DNA from: an uncultured Cuneatibacter sp. | Lineage (GTDB): Bacteria > Bacillota > Clostridia > Lachnospirales > Lachnospiraceae | DNA: 64,000 nt | Reading direction: 5' to 3' | Assembly (NCBI GenBank): GCA_934234215.1 | Contig: CAKQHB010000004.1 | Span: 62,001-126,000, forward strand | Shown here: positions 35,816 to 44,146 of the stretch, one piece after another | Numbering within the stretch: position 1 is the stretch's first letter | How the letters are laid out: every line of letters begins with the position of its first letter | Notes under the pieces: model-generated | Databases searched by the model: none | Told to the model about the DNA's origin: nothing | Seen by the model: only the letters and a program-made list of their open reading frames with translations | Position numbers and translations under genes: made by a program

Positions 35816-35844
35816 TTGCATATAGTATACACCCTTGTTATAAT
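35816..35844 (+). promoter_or_regulatory. promoter of the small RNA candidate
   Basis: TTGCAT (35816-35821), 17 bases, TATAAT (35839-35844). Confidence 0.85.
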
Positions 35845-35850
35845 GAAAAC

Positions 35851-35965
35851 AATCGAAAAGGGGTTCGGAGAAGCGCACTCGAGTCACTTTTTCATAATAG
35901 TTTACTCTTTAAGTTATTTTCCCAAGAAAAAGATCCGGTACTAGTCGCAGGTATCGGATCTTTTT
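35851..35965 (+). ncRNA. candidate small RNA, about 115 nt
   Basis: A near-consensus promoter starts transcription at about 35851 and a strong intrinsic terminator ends it at 35965. No ribosome site or convincing reading frame lies between: the only ORF starts within the -10. The region is A/T-rich with an internal GAAGCGCACTCGAGTC stretch. It is adjacent and divergent to a LysR gene across a nested palindrome. The family is not recognised. Confidence 0.6.
35927..35965 (+). terminator. terminator of the small RNA candidate
   Basis: Stem AAAAAGATCCGGTAC / GTATCGGATCTTTTT (one G-T pair) with a 9-base loop and a T5 run. Confidence 0.85.
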
Positions 35966-35992
35966 GTATGCAAAAATAAACTTTTAAAGCAG

Positions 35993-36171
35993 AAAGTAAA
36001 ACAGAAGCTCCATGTTGTGCTCCGGTTTCGGTTTCCATCTTCACTTCTCTTATCGCCATTCGCAGTCAAACTCGTCCTGCGGACTCAGACATGCCTGCTC
36101 GGTGGCGAAGAAGTGAAGATGAAAACTACGAAATCCTCACAATCAACATGTACGCTTTTGTTTTACTTTTC
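35993..36171. repeat. long-hairpin repeat, copy 3
   Basis: Outer arms AAAGTAAAACAGAAGC..CATGTTG and CAACATG..GCTTTTGTTTTACTTT, with nested arms GTTTCCATCTTCACTTCT / GAAGTGAAGATGAAAAC. On the minus strand the centre reads CTGAGTCCGCAGGACGAGTTT, the family core. Together with copy 4 it fills the 36.0-36.4 kb gap upstream of the end of deoB; no gene is seen there. Confidence 0.85.
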
Positions 36172-36218
36172 GCCACCCCAAGTTTATTCCTACCTACAAG
36201 TGGGAAGAGTTTTTCGCG

Positions 36219-36409
36219 GTAGCAGGGAACATCGGCAGAAGCAACGGTGTGAATTGTACTTTTTTCGTCGCGAAGCAAGTTTGGCACCGCCAATGAGCGT
36301 ATCTGTCTGAGCTCGAAGAGCGAGTTTTACGCTCATGGCGACGAGTGCCGAACTTGTGCAGCAGAAAAAAGTTCTGAACACCGTGTTTCTGCCGATGTTC
36401 CTGCACTAG
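36219..36409. repeat. long-hairpin repeat, copy 4
   Basis: A 190-bp palindrome: TAGCAGGGAACATCGGCAGAA / TTCTGCCGATGTTCCTGCACTA outside, then GTACTTTTTTC/GAAAAAAGTTC, CGCCAATGAGCGT/ACGCTCATGGCG and core TGAGCTCGAAGAGCGAGTTT. It is nearly identical in its inner 130 bp to copy 8 at 62062-62261. It ends 8 bp before the deoB stop. Confidence 0.9.
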
Positions 36410-36416
36410 CGAATCA

Positions 36417-37607
36417 TCACTCAAGCTCACTTAATATCGACTCCCCGATCGTTCCCTCTGGCATTTTCACACCAAAGTTGTCCGCGATGGTTGCGCCGAT
36501 GACTGCGAATGTCTTCTGATCTTCCAGTCTGCCGCTGCCGTTCATGGACGGGGAATACCACAGCATCGGCACCATTTCTCTCGTGTGGTCTGTACCGTGG
36601 AAGGTCGGGTCATTTCCGTGATCTGCCGTCACGATCAGCAGATCATCCTCTCGCATCCGACCTAAGAATTCGCCCAGCTTTTCATCGAACCGTTCCAGCT
36701 CCTCGCCATATCCCACCGGATTGCGTCTATGTCCCCACAGTGCATCGAAATCTACCAGATTCGTGAAACACAATCCGTGAAAATCCCGATCCTGCAGTGC
36801 AATGGTCTGTTCCATTCCGTGTACGCTGCTCTTGGATTTTTCCGCATCGGTAATGCCTTCTCCGTCAAAAATATCCCGGATCTTGCCGACACTGATAACA
36901 TCAAATCCGGCTTCCTTCAACGCATCCAATGCGGTGCGGCCATAGGGCTTCAACGCGTAGTCGTGACGGTTCGCCGTGCGGACAAATTCACCCTTTTTAC
37001 GTCCCACATACGGGCGGGCGATGACACGACCAACCTTCCACTCTTCCTTCATCGTCAGCTCTCTGGCGATTTCACAGCAGCGATACAGCTCTTTCAGGTC
37101 GAATGTCTCCTCATTTCCACAGATCTGCATCACGGAATCCGCCGATGTATACACGATCATATCTCCGGTAGCGATCTCCTGCTCCGCCAGCTCATCGAGA
37201 ATTGCGGTTCCGCTGGCAGCTTTATTTCCGATGATCTTGTGACCGGTTCTGCGGGACAGTTCGTCCAGCAGCTCCTTCGGAAATCCCGTATCTGTAAAGG
37301 TTCGAAACGGCGTCAAGATCTCCAGCCCCATCATCTCCCAATGCCCGGTCATTGTATCTTTTCCGACGCTGGCTTCCAGACCTCTTCCACAATAACCGAT
37401 GGTCTGCGCCGGCGCTTCCACATGCTTCGCCGGATGAAGCACCGTCAATCCCAGCTTTGCCAGATTCGGCAATGTAAATTCCGGCATATGGTCATCAATG
37501 TGTCCGAACGTGTCGCTTCCCACATCTCCGAATTTCTCCGCGTCCGGCGCTGCGCCGATGCCAAATGAATCAATTACAATCGTAAAAATACGACGATATT
37601 TTCCCAT
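36417..37607 (-). CDS. deoB: phosphopentomutase
   Basis: 396 aa, an alkaline-phosphatase superfamily enzyme converting (deoxy)ribose-1-phosphate to the 5-phosphate. Seen are the metal/nucleophile block VIDSFGIGAAPDA, GKDTMTGHWEMMG (phospho-Thr), NLVDFDALWGHRRNP and VTADHGNDPTFHGTDHTRE. It follows the uridine phosphorylase gene by 50 bp, giving a two-step nucleoside salvage unit. A GC-rich stem (GCGGCGC-AG-CGCCGC) abuts the ribosome site AGGAAGGAG. Confidence 0.95.
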   Translation of the reverse strand: MGKYRRIFTIVIDSFGIGAAPDAEKFGDVGSDTFGHIDDHMPEFTLPNLAKLGLTVLHPAKHVEAPAQTIGYCGRGLEASVGKDTMTGHWEMMGLEILTPFRTFTDTGFPKELLDELSRRTGHKIIGNKAASGTAILDELAEQEIATGDMIVYTSADSVMQICGNEETFDLKELYRCCEIARELTMKEEWKVGRVIARPYVGRKKGEFVRTANRHDYALKPYGRTALDALKEAGFDVISVGKIRDIFDGEGITDAEKSKSSVHGMEQTIALQDRDFHGLCFTNLVDFDALWGHRRNPVGYGEELERFDEKLGEFLGRMREDDLLIVTADHGNDPTFHGTDHTREMVPMLWYSPSMNGSGRLEDQKTFAVIGATIADNFGVKMPEGTIGESILSELE

Positions 37608-37657
37608 CTTTTCTCCTTCCTGCGGCGCTGCGCCGCGTTTTTCGAATATCCCGCTGC

Positions 37658-38443
37658 TTATTTCTGATCTTTCGCAATCAGGCTGCGCAGTGCTTCGATG
37701 GCAACTTTGATCGCAACCTCGGTGTCATGTACCTGCACATCCGGAAGTCCCATTTCCCTGCGGGTCTGATTTGCTACAACGAGCATGATCGAACCGATGC
37801 GGACACGACGCACCGCGCCCACGATAAACAGCGCTGCCGATTCCATTTCGGAGCAGAGCGCACCGCAGTCGATCCATGCCTGCCATTTCTGATTCAGCTC
37901 ATAAGAAACCGGCATGGAGTTCGGAGAATGCTGTCCATAGAAATTGTCCTTGCACTGCACAACGCCCACATGATGACGGAAATTCAGTTTTTCTGCGCTT
38001 TCCTTCAACGCCTGCACAATGTCATAATTTGCCACTGCCGGAAATTCGATGGGCGCATATTCTTTGGATGTTCCCTCAAAACGGATCGCACCGGTGGCGA
38101 TGACCACATCACCGCCCAACACCTCCGGCTGCATTCCACCAGACGTTCCCACACGAATGAAGGTGTCTGCGCCACAGTGGATCAGCTCTTCCATCGCAAT
38201 CGACGCGGACGGACCGCCAATGCCGGTGGAGCAAACGCTGACCGGCACACCATCCAATGTACCGGTGTACGTTGTGTATTCCCGGTTTTGGGCAATCTTT
38301 TTCGGATTGTCGAAATGCGCTGCGATCTTTTCACAACGCCCCGGATCTCCCGGCAGAATCACATAACGACCGACATCTCCTTTTTTCAGGCCCACATGAT
38401 ACTCTGTCTCTGTGGAGTAAACCAACTTTTCCTCTTTTTCCAT
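37658..38443 (-). CDS. udp: uridine phosphorylase
   Basis: 261 aa of nucleoside phosphorylase family I. VILPGDPGRCEKIAAHFD, STGIGGPSASIAMEEL, RVGTSGGMQ and SEMESAALFIVGAV match Udp-type enzymes, which cleave uridine with phosphate to uracil and ribose-1-phosphate. The immediate downstream deoB makes the sugar usable in the pentose phosphate pathway. Purine specificity cannot be excluded from sequence alone. A GGCGC-AGGG-GCGCTT stem precedes the ribosome site. Confidence 0.88.
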   Translation of the reverse strand: MEKEEKLVYSTETEYHVGLKKGDVGRYVILPGDPGRCEKIAAHFDNPKKIAQNREYTTYTGTLDGVPVSVCSTGIGGPSASIAMEELIHCGADTFIRVGTSGGMQPEVLGGDVVIATGAIRFEGTSKEYAPIEFPAVANYDIVQALKESAEKLNFRHHVGVVQCKDNFYGQHSPNSMPVSYELNQKWQAWIDCGALCSEMESAALFIVGAVRRVRIGSIMLVVANQTRREMGLPDVQVHDTEVAIKVAIEALRSLIAKDQK

Positions 38444-38534
38444 ACTTTTTTACACACCTTTCCGAAGCGCCCCTGCGCCTCCTTTCTATACTTATTCCTT
38501 AAAACAGAATCCTGCAACGCAGGTTCCTGTTGAG

Positions 38535-38567
38535 CAAAAAAGGCGGAAGCAATTTTACTCCCGCCCT
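38535..38567 (-). terminator. terminator after pepF
   Basis: GGCGG.AG ... CT.CCGCC stem followed by TTTTTTGC on the minus strand, 25 bp past the pepF stop. Confidence 0.85.
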
Positions 38568-38591
38568 TTGTATTCTCAAAAATTCTGATCT

Positions 38592-40271
38592 TTAAAACAG
38601 ATCCTCCAGCAGACTGTCTACGATCCTCTTTACCGTGCCCTCTTCGAACGGATTGCTCAGATCTGCAACCTTTAACAGATCGAAGTAGCCCTTGCTGCCG
38701 CCAGCCTGGCACAGTCTGTAATATTCCTTCCAGGTTGCTGCGCGATCCTTCTTCATACGACCGTAGAGCTCAAATGCACAGGTCTGAGCCAGTGCATAGT
38801 CGATGTAGTAGAACGGGAACAGGAAGATGTGCTGCTTCTGCATCCAGAATCCACCCTCCTCTAAGAACTTATGTCCGTCATAATCTCTCCAGGGCAGGTA
38901 GGTCTCCTCCAGCTCCTTCCAAACTGCGCGGCGCTCCTTTGCAGTCATCTCCGGCTTTTCGAAGACACGATGCTGATATTCATCAACGCAAACCATGTAC
39001 GGAATGCACTCCAGCGCGTCAGACAGATGTGCGTAACGGTAATCGTCTTCCTTATCACCGAAGAAAGATCCCATGTAAGGATATGCGAAATGCTCCATTG
39101 TCATAGAATGGATTTCTGCAACCTCGCTGGTGGGAAATACATGATCGACAGAGCGCAGGTTTCTGGAAGCGGTGTATGCCTCAAATGCATGTCCTGCCTC
39201 GTGAGTCAAAACATCGACATCTGCGCTTGTGCCGTTAAAGTTGGAGAAAATAAACGGGGACTTGTATGCCGGCAGGAAGGTGCAGTATCCGCCGCCGCGC
39301 TTACCCGGCTTTGTCTCCAGATCAAACATATCATGCTCGACCATGAAATCAAAGAACTCTCCGGTCTCCGGGGAAATGTCTTGATACATTGCCTGAGCCT
39401 TTGCAACCAGCTCATCCTTTGTGCCCTGAGGAACTGCATTTCCCTCCGGGAACATCAGAGCTTCGTCGTAGTAATGCAGCTTGTCTACGCCCAGTCTCTT
39501 TGCCTGATCGTCACGCAGCTTCTGGCAAACCGGAACAACAACCTCCTTAACCTGCTTCCGGAACCTTGCAACATCCTCAGCAGTGTAGTCAAAACGGCCA
39601 CGCTTCAGATAAATAAAGTCAATATAAGAATCAAAGCCCAGCTTCTTTGCAATGGTCACACGCAGCTTTACCAGCTTATCATAAATCTCATCCAGATCGT
39701 CTGCAATGCTCTCATACAGATCGCCCCAGGCCATCATTGCTTCCTTGCGCTCCTGTCTGTCGGTGCTCTGCATATGCTTCAGCAGACCATAGAAATTGCA
39801 GGACTCACCACGGAATGTGGTGGATGCAGATGCTGCAACCTTGGAATACTGCTGCGCCAGATTGCTCTCCTCAACCTGCTCTGCAACGATGCTCTCATCT
39901 GCCAGCTTCTGATTGATCTCCATATTCTTCAGGAAGAAGCTGCCGAATTCCTCTTCCCACTGTGCACGGAACGGACTCTCCAGAACAACCTTCTCTGCCT
40001 CCTGATTTAACAGAGAGATCTGCGGTTCTTCTGCATTGAAAAACTGCATCTCGCTCTCATAGAATGCATCGTTTGTATCAACGGTATTCCGGATATGAGC
40101 GATTGTCTGCATCGTCTCCCAACCCAGATCCGCATCTGCTTCTGCTAAGAACAGATCCCGCATCTGCTCGTAAGTCTCTGCACCTTTTAACTGTGCAATG
40201 TACTCTTTTTTATGCGCTTTGATCGCATCTGCATCCGGTCTTACATACTGCAGCTCTGAAAACTTCTCCAT
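38592..40271 (-). CDS. pepF: M3-family oligoendopeptidase (PepF-like)
   Basis: 559 aa, a cytoplasmic zinc peptidase that cuts oligopeptides. The zinc motif VLTHEAGHAFEAY (HExxH) and the downstream glutamate in EVAEIHSMTMEHF are present, preceded by GGGYCTFLPAYKSPFIF. This subfamily is close to PepF/M3B. The start ATG 40271 has GGAGG 13 bases ahead; the ORF reaches further upstream without a better site. It is encoded 45 bp downstream of aroK on the same strand. Confidence 0.9.
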   Translation of the reverse strand: MEKFSELQYVRPDADAIKAHKKEYIAQLKGAETYEQMRDLFLAEADADLGWETMQTIAHIRNTVDTNDAFYESEMQFFNAEEPQISLLNQEAEKVVLESPFRAQWEEEFGSFFLKNMEINQKLADESIVAEQVEESNLAQQYSKVAASASTTFRGESCNFYGLLKHMQSTDRQERKEAMMAWGDLYESIADDLDEIYDKLVKLRVTIAKKLGFDSYIDFIYLKRGRFDYTAEDVARFRKQVKEVVVPVCQKLRDDQAKRLGVDKLHYYDEALMFPEGNAVPQGTKDELVAKAQAMYQDISPETGEFFDFMVEHDMFDLETKPGKRGGGYCTFLPAYKSPFIFSNFNGTSADVDVLTHEAGHAFEAYTASRNLRSVDHVFPTSEVAEIHSMTMEHFAYPYMGSFFGDKEDDYRYAHLSDALECIPYMVCVDEYQHRVFEKPEMTAKERRAVWKELEETYLPWRDYDGHKFLEEGGFWMQKQHIFLFPFYYIDYALAQTCAFELYGRMKKDRAATWKEYYRLCQAGGSKGYFDLLKVADLSNPFEEGTVKRIVDSLLEDLF

Positions 40272-40315
40272 CGTTATTTTCCTCCATCCATTTGTTACAT
40301 TCAGTATATGCTTTT

Positions 40316-40837
40316 TTATTTTGAAACGCAAGCTCCGTCTTTCAGCATCTTCAATAACGCATCCACACAGGCTCCTGCATTTTTATGACCCTCATCCAGC
40401 GTCAGATCCGCGTACTTTTCATACAGCGGTACACGCTCATTATACAGATCCCGCAGCGTCATGCCTTCCCGGATCATCACGCCCCGCTCTTTCAGGTTGC
40501 CGAGGCGGGATTCCAGCGTCTCATAGCTCAGTTTCAGATAGACCACAGTGCTGATTTCTTTCAGATGCTCCATCGCCTCTTTGCCGTAGATTACACTTCC
40601 TCCGGGAGAAATCACCGCATGATCCGCTTCCACATGACTGTTGACCCGGTTTTCCACCTCCGCAAAGCCGTCTACGCCGGATTCTGCAATGATCTCTTTT
40701 AACAGCTTGCCTTCCTCTTCCTGAATAACCAGATCCGTATCAATAAACTGATACCCAAGTCTCTTCGCCAGCAGCACTCCGATAATGCTTTTGCCCGCCG
40801 CAGGCATTCCGATCAGTGTAATGTTTCTCTTTTTCAT
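40316..40837 (-). CDS. aroK: shikimate kinase
   Basis: 173 aa. The P-loop GMPAAGKS is at residues 10-17, followed by FIDTDLVIQ (shikimate-binding Asp), ISPGGSVIY and the lid region RLGNLKERGVM. It phosphorylates shikimate in aromatic amino-acid synthesis. Some clostridial homologues near this sequence are annotated only as shikimate kinase-like, and the DTD motif supports a true kinase. No other aro gene is in view. Confidence 0.85.
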   Translation of the reverse strand: MKKRNITLIGMPAAGKSIIGVLLAKRLGYQFIDTDLVIQEEEGKLLKEIIAESGVDGFAEVENRVNSHVEADHAVISPGGSVIYGKEAMEHLKEISTVVYLKLSYETLESRLGNLKERGVMIREGMTLRDLYNERVPLYEKYADLTLDEGHKNAGACVDALLKMLKDGACVSK

Positions 40838-40871
40838 CGTCCGATTCTCCCTTCCACTTATTTTTGATCTG

Positions 40872-41498
40872 TTATTTATCTTTCTTCTTCGCTTTGTGTC
40901 CGGAACTCTTCTTGCCGGACACTTTCTTTGTCACCGGCTTTTTGCGCACGCTATAGCCGAATGTGCCGATTTCTTTTCCCAGTCCGAAATAAGTTCCGTG
41001 GGAATATGCCACTAGCTTTGCGTCATTCAGATGGAACTTTCCCTTCTCATCCAGATACTGATCATCCACCTGCACTGCGACGATATCCGCCAAAAAGACA
41101 TCGTGGCTGCCCAGCTCAATGACCTGACGTACCTTGCACTCCAGACACACCGGACTTTCTCCGATAAGCGGTGCTGCGACCTTCTCCGCTTTCATGCGGG
41201 TCAGTCCTGTCTCCTCGAATTTATCCATGTCCCGTCCGGAACGAACTCCGCAAAAGTCCATCGCCTTTGTCAGTTTTTCTGTCGCAAGGTTTACAACAAA
41301 CTCTCCCGTTTCCATCAGCATGTGATGGGAAAAACGCTCCTTTCGTACGGAAATCGACAGCATCGGCGGGTCGGAATTGATCGTGCCAGCCCATGCCAGC
41401 GTGATGATATTATCCTTCCCGTCTTTATCCACTGTCGTCACCATAACTGCCGGCACCGGGTACAACATATTGCCGGGCTTCCAAATCGATTTTTTCAA
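40872..41498 (-). CDS. flavin reductase family protein
   Basis: 208 aa with an FMN-binding split-barrel: PGNMLYPVPAVMVTTVD, TLAWAGTINSDPPMLSISVRKER, ETGEFVVNLATEKL and ECKVRQVIELGSHDVFLADIV. The last 30 residues are Lys/Ser-rich (KKPVTKKVSGKKSSGHKAKKK). The start is TTG with GGAGG ten bases ahead. Members reduce FMN or use it as electron carrier; the partner is unknown. It is the first gene after a 418-bp gap. Confidence 0.85.
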   Translation of the reverse strand: MKKSIWKPGNMLYPVPAVMVTTVDKDGKDNIITLAWAGTINSDPPMLSISVRKERFSHHMLMETGEFVVNLATEKLTKAMDFCGVRSGRDMDKFEETGLTRMKAEKVAAPLIGESPVCLECKVRQVIELGSHDVFLADIVAVQVDDQYLDEKGKFHLNDAKLVAYSHGTYFGLGKEIGTFGYSVRKKPVTKKVSGKKSSGHKAKKKDK

Positions 41499-41616
41499 GT
41501 CCGCGCCTCCTCATCCGTTATTTTGTATAATTCTTTTTTAACTGTTTTTATTCTTTTAGCCAATTTAACAATTCTTTTATCGTGTGTTCACACTTTATTC
41601 ATATTTGTCTTTTATA

Positions 41617-41775
41617 TTAGTATCATACAAACAAGGGATGACCCCACATCCCTAAATCCATTTGTTTTTCTTGGATTTTTCATAATTTCCCCGGTTGCCT
41701 TCCCCGGCACCGGGGACTCCTCTTTTTTATAGATAGCAGTTCCATCGCAGCCGATCATCACCGGCTGTTTTTTAT
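41617..41775 (+). other. hairpin cluster in a 418-bp intergenic region
   Basis: Between the flavin reductase start and the small membrane protein stop lie GGGATG/CATCCC, AAATCC/GGATTT, TTCCCCGG-CAC-CGGGGA (with T6 tract after), and CAGCCG/CGGCTG followed by TTTTTTATTTT, all fitting plus-strand terminators or a short structured transcript. No gene or clear promoter is seen in it. Confidence 0.45.
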
Positions 41776-41786
41776 TTTCCACACAG

Positions 41787-41850
41787 TGCGATCCACGCGG
41801 AGCGCTTTTTTGCTTTATAGGAAATGCGACGCAATTTCCTATAAAGTAAA
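41787..41850. repeat. short palindromic element, best copy
   Basis: GTGCGATCCACGCGGAGCGC then TTTATAGGAAAT-gcgacgca-ATTTCCTATAAAG; the same two parts occur near 29745-29815. Confidence 0.7.
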
Positions 41851-41851
41851 G

Positions 41852-41897
41852 AAACAGCCAAGTGTATCCCGACATCGGGATGTACTTGGCTATTTTT
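41852..41897 (-). terminator. terminator of the small membrane protein gene
   Basis: AGCCAAGT.TCCCGA / TCGGGA.ACTTGGCT long stem, 20 bp past the stop, followed by TTTCTTTA on the minus strand. Confidence 0.85.
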
Positions 41898-41916
41898 TCT
41901 CATCACAAAAGAGCTC

Positions 41917-42186
41917 TTATTCTGCTGTATCGGTCTCTGTCTCCAGAACACCTGCCATATCGGACAGCACATAACTGCTGCTGGTGTAATCCGGCAGTGC
42001 AGCCTGACGCGCCTTGTAAGCCTCGATCTGCTTATACGCAATCGCACCTACAATAAATGCAACAAACAACGCTACGACAAACCATGCTGCAATTCTGCCC
42101 AGAAGCTCCTTGCGCTTCTCCTTCGCAATGTTTGCCTTGCGGTTTTTCTTATACTCTTTATACTTGTCTACCTTTGCCTGGCTCAT
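41917..42186 (-). CDS. small single-pass membrane protein
   Basis: 89 aa: a basic N-terminus (SQAKVDKYKEYKKNRKANIA), one membrane helix (IAAWFVVALFVAFIVGAIAY, about 32-51) and a short external acidic tail. AGGAG lies ahead of the ATG (GTAGGAGAGGATGATAGA). The layout is like conserved small proteins of Lachnospiraceae with no assigned role. The strongly positive N-terminus predicts it faces the cytoplasm. Confidence 0.7.
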   Translation of the reverse strand: MSQAKVDKYKEYKKNRKANIAKEKRKELLGRIAAWFVVALFVAFIVGAIAYKQIEAYKARQAALPDYTSSSYVLSDMAGVLETETDTAE

Positions 42187-42305
42187 TCTATCATCCTCTC
42201 CTACCTGTCTTTATTTTTTCTGCAGCAGTCCCACCACCGCAGCACAAAAAATCACATGCCTAGCAACAGTGTACCATATTTCCGCGAAATTGAGTAGTGT
42301 TTTTT

Positions 42306-44054
42306 TTATGTCCACTGCATATTATACAGGTGCGCATAGATTCCGTCTTTTTGCAGCAATTCCGTATGCGTTCCCTGCTCCTCGATTCCGTTTTCCGTCA
42401 GCACCAAAATCTTTTCTGCGTTGTGAATGGTAGACAGACGATGGGCGATTACGAATGTCGTGCGGTTCTTTGCCAGCTTCTCCAGAGATTCCTGCACAAT
42501 CCGCTCACTCTCATTGTCCAGAGCGGAGGTCGCTTCGTCAAAAATCAGGATCGACGGATTCTTCAAGAAGACTCGCGCGATGGACAACCGCTGCTTCTGT
42601 CCGCCGGACAGCTTCACACCGCGCTGTCCGATGTCCGTATTGTAACCCTCCGGCAAGCTCATGATAAAGTCATGGGCATTTGCCTGCTTCGCTGCCGCAA
42701 TGACTTCTTCCTCCGTCGCATCCGGCTTACCATAACGGATATTGTCCATAACCGTTCCGAAGAACAGATACACATCCTGCTGCACGACACCGATGTTGCG
42801 CCGCAGACTCTTAATCGTCATCTCTCGAATATCCCTTCCGTCGATGCGCACCGCACCACCCGTCACATCATAAAAGCGGGGAATCAGGCTGCACAGCGTA
42901 GACTTGCCTGCGCCGGAAGAACCCACCAATGCAATGTACTCGCCTTCTTTTACCTGCAGATTGATATGCGCCAGCACATCCTCCTCCGTGTTCTGATAGC
43001 GGAAGGACACATCCTGAAACTCAATATTTCCCTGCAAGGTACCGGCATCCACCGCATTCGGTGCATCCACAATATCCGGCTCAATATCCAGAATCTCCAG
43101 AAAACGCTCAAAACCGGACAGACCATTCTGCAGCTGCTCCGTAAAGGTGATCAACACCTTGATCGGGTCTGTAAAAGTATTGATATACAGCAGGAACGTG
43201 ACAAGATCTACGATCTCCAGCTCGCCGCTGGTCAGCAAAAAGGCTCCCGTCACCAGCACAACTACCGTGATCAGCGTCGTGAAGAATTTCATCATGGACT
43301 GATACGTCGCCATGCAGAAATACGAGGACTTCTTGCTCTCCAGAAATGCCTGATTGCCTTCATCGAACTTATCCATCTCGACTTCTTCATTTCCGAAGGA
43401 ACGCACTGCACGAACACCCGCCAGACTATCCTCGATCTGCGCATTGATATCCGCAATGCGGGCACGATTTTTCTTATAGGCGCGGTTCAGCTTGCGGTTG
43501 TATACCAATGCAAATGCCAGCATGAACGGTGTCACCGAAAATGCCGCCAGCGCCATCTTGAGGTTGATGCCAGCCAGAATAAGAAACGATCCGATGAACT
43601 TTACAACAGAGATAATAATATTTTCCGGACCGTGATGGAACAACTCCGTTACTTCAAACAGATCGTTTGTTACACGGCTCATAAGCTGTCCGACTTTTTC
43701 ATTGTCGAAGAAATTAAAAGAAAGCTTCTGATAATGCCCGAAAATCTCCGTTCGCAGATCCGTCTCCATCCGACATCCCATGATATGGCCGATGGACGTC
43801 ACAAAATACGTGCTGCCGGCTTCCACAATAACCAGTCCCACCAGCACACATGCCAGCTTAATAATCTCCGCGAATGCTTCCGCATGATCCCAATAGACAA
43901 CCGTGGATGTGATGTAGCGGATGATCAGCGGAATCGCCAGTGCAACGCCCGCTTCCAGAAATGCAAAAAACATATCGGCAGAGAAAATCCCCAGATATGG
44001 CTTATAGTATCCCAAAAACCGCCGAAACTCGCCCGGCTTTTTCTTCTTTTTCAT
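42306..44054 (-). CDS. ABC exporter, fused membrane and ATP-binding domains
   Basis: 582 aa of the MsbA/BmrA type. Six membrane helices lie within residues 20-310, with YQKLSFNFFDNEKVGQLMSR coupling helix. The ATPase has Walker A VGSSGAGKST, Q-loop, signature KLSGGQKQRLSIAR, Walker B ILIFDEATSALD and the His of IAHRLST. It works as a homodimer or with a partner not seen nearby. Likely substrates are lipids or drugs. ATG 44054 is preferred because AGGAG sits five bases ahead. Confidence 0.93.
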   Translation of the reverse strand: MKKKKKPGEFRRFLGYYKPYLGIFSADMFFAFLEAGVALAIPLIIRYITSTVVYWDHAEAFAEIIKLACVLVGLVIVEAGSTYFVTSIGHIMGCRMETDLRTEIFGHYQKLSFNFFDNEKVGQLMSRVTNDLFEVTELFHHGPENIIISVVKFIGSFLILAGINLKMALAAFSVTPFMLAFALVYNRKLNRAYKKNRARIADINAQIEDSLAGVRAVRSFGNEEVEMDKFDEGNQAFLESKKSSYFCMATYQSMMKFFTTLITVVVLVTGAFLLTSGELEIVDLVTFLLYINTFTDPIKVLITFTEQLQNGLSGFERFLEILDIEPDIVDAPNAVDAGTLQGNIEFQDVSFRYQNTEEDVLAHINLQVKEGEYIALVGSSGAGKSTLCSLIPRFYDVTGGAVRIDGRDIREMTIKSLRRNIGVVQQDVYLFFGTVMDNIRYGKPDATEEEVIAAAKQANAHDFIMSLPEGYNTDIGQRGVKLSGGQKQRLSIARVFLKNPSILIFDEATSALDNESERIVQESLEKLAKNRTTFVIAHRLSTIHNAEKILVLTENGIEEQGTHTELLQKDGIYAHLYNMQWT

Positions 44055-44146
44055 AAAGCTCCTCTTTCTGTCTTTTTCACACAGATACAGACACCCCATC
44101 CCATTTTGAGATGAGGCCGTCTCGTTCTACCTGTTTTTCTCTAATC

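Noticed and set aside
36017..36381. Short ORFs such as FRTFFCCTSSALVAMSVKLALRAQTDTL that recur at 36.2 and 61.9 kb
   Set aside because: They recur because they are translations of the same long-hairpin repeats; they lack ribosome sites and are not independent genes.
42297..44114. A 605-aa plus-strand frame opposite the ABC exporter
   Set aside because: The minus-strand frame carries all ABC motifs in order. The plus frame has no motif and uses rare codon patterns.
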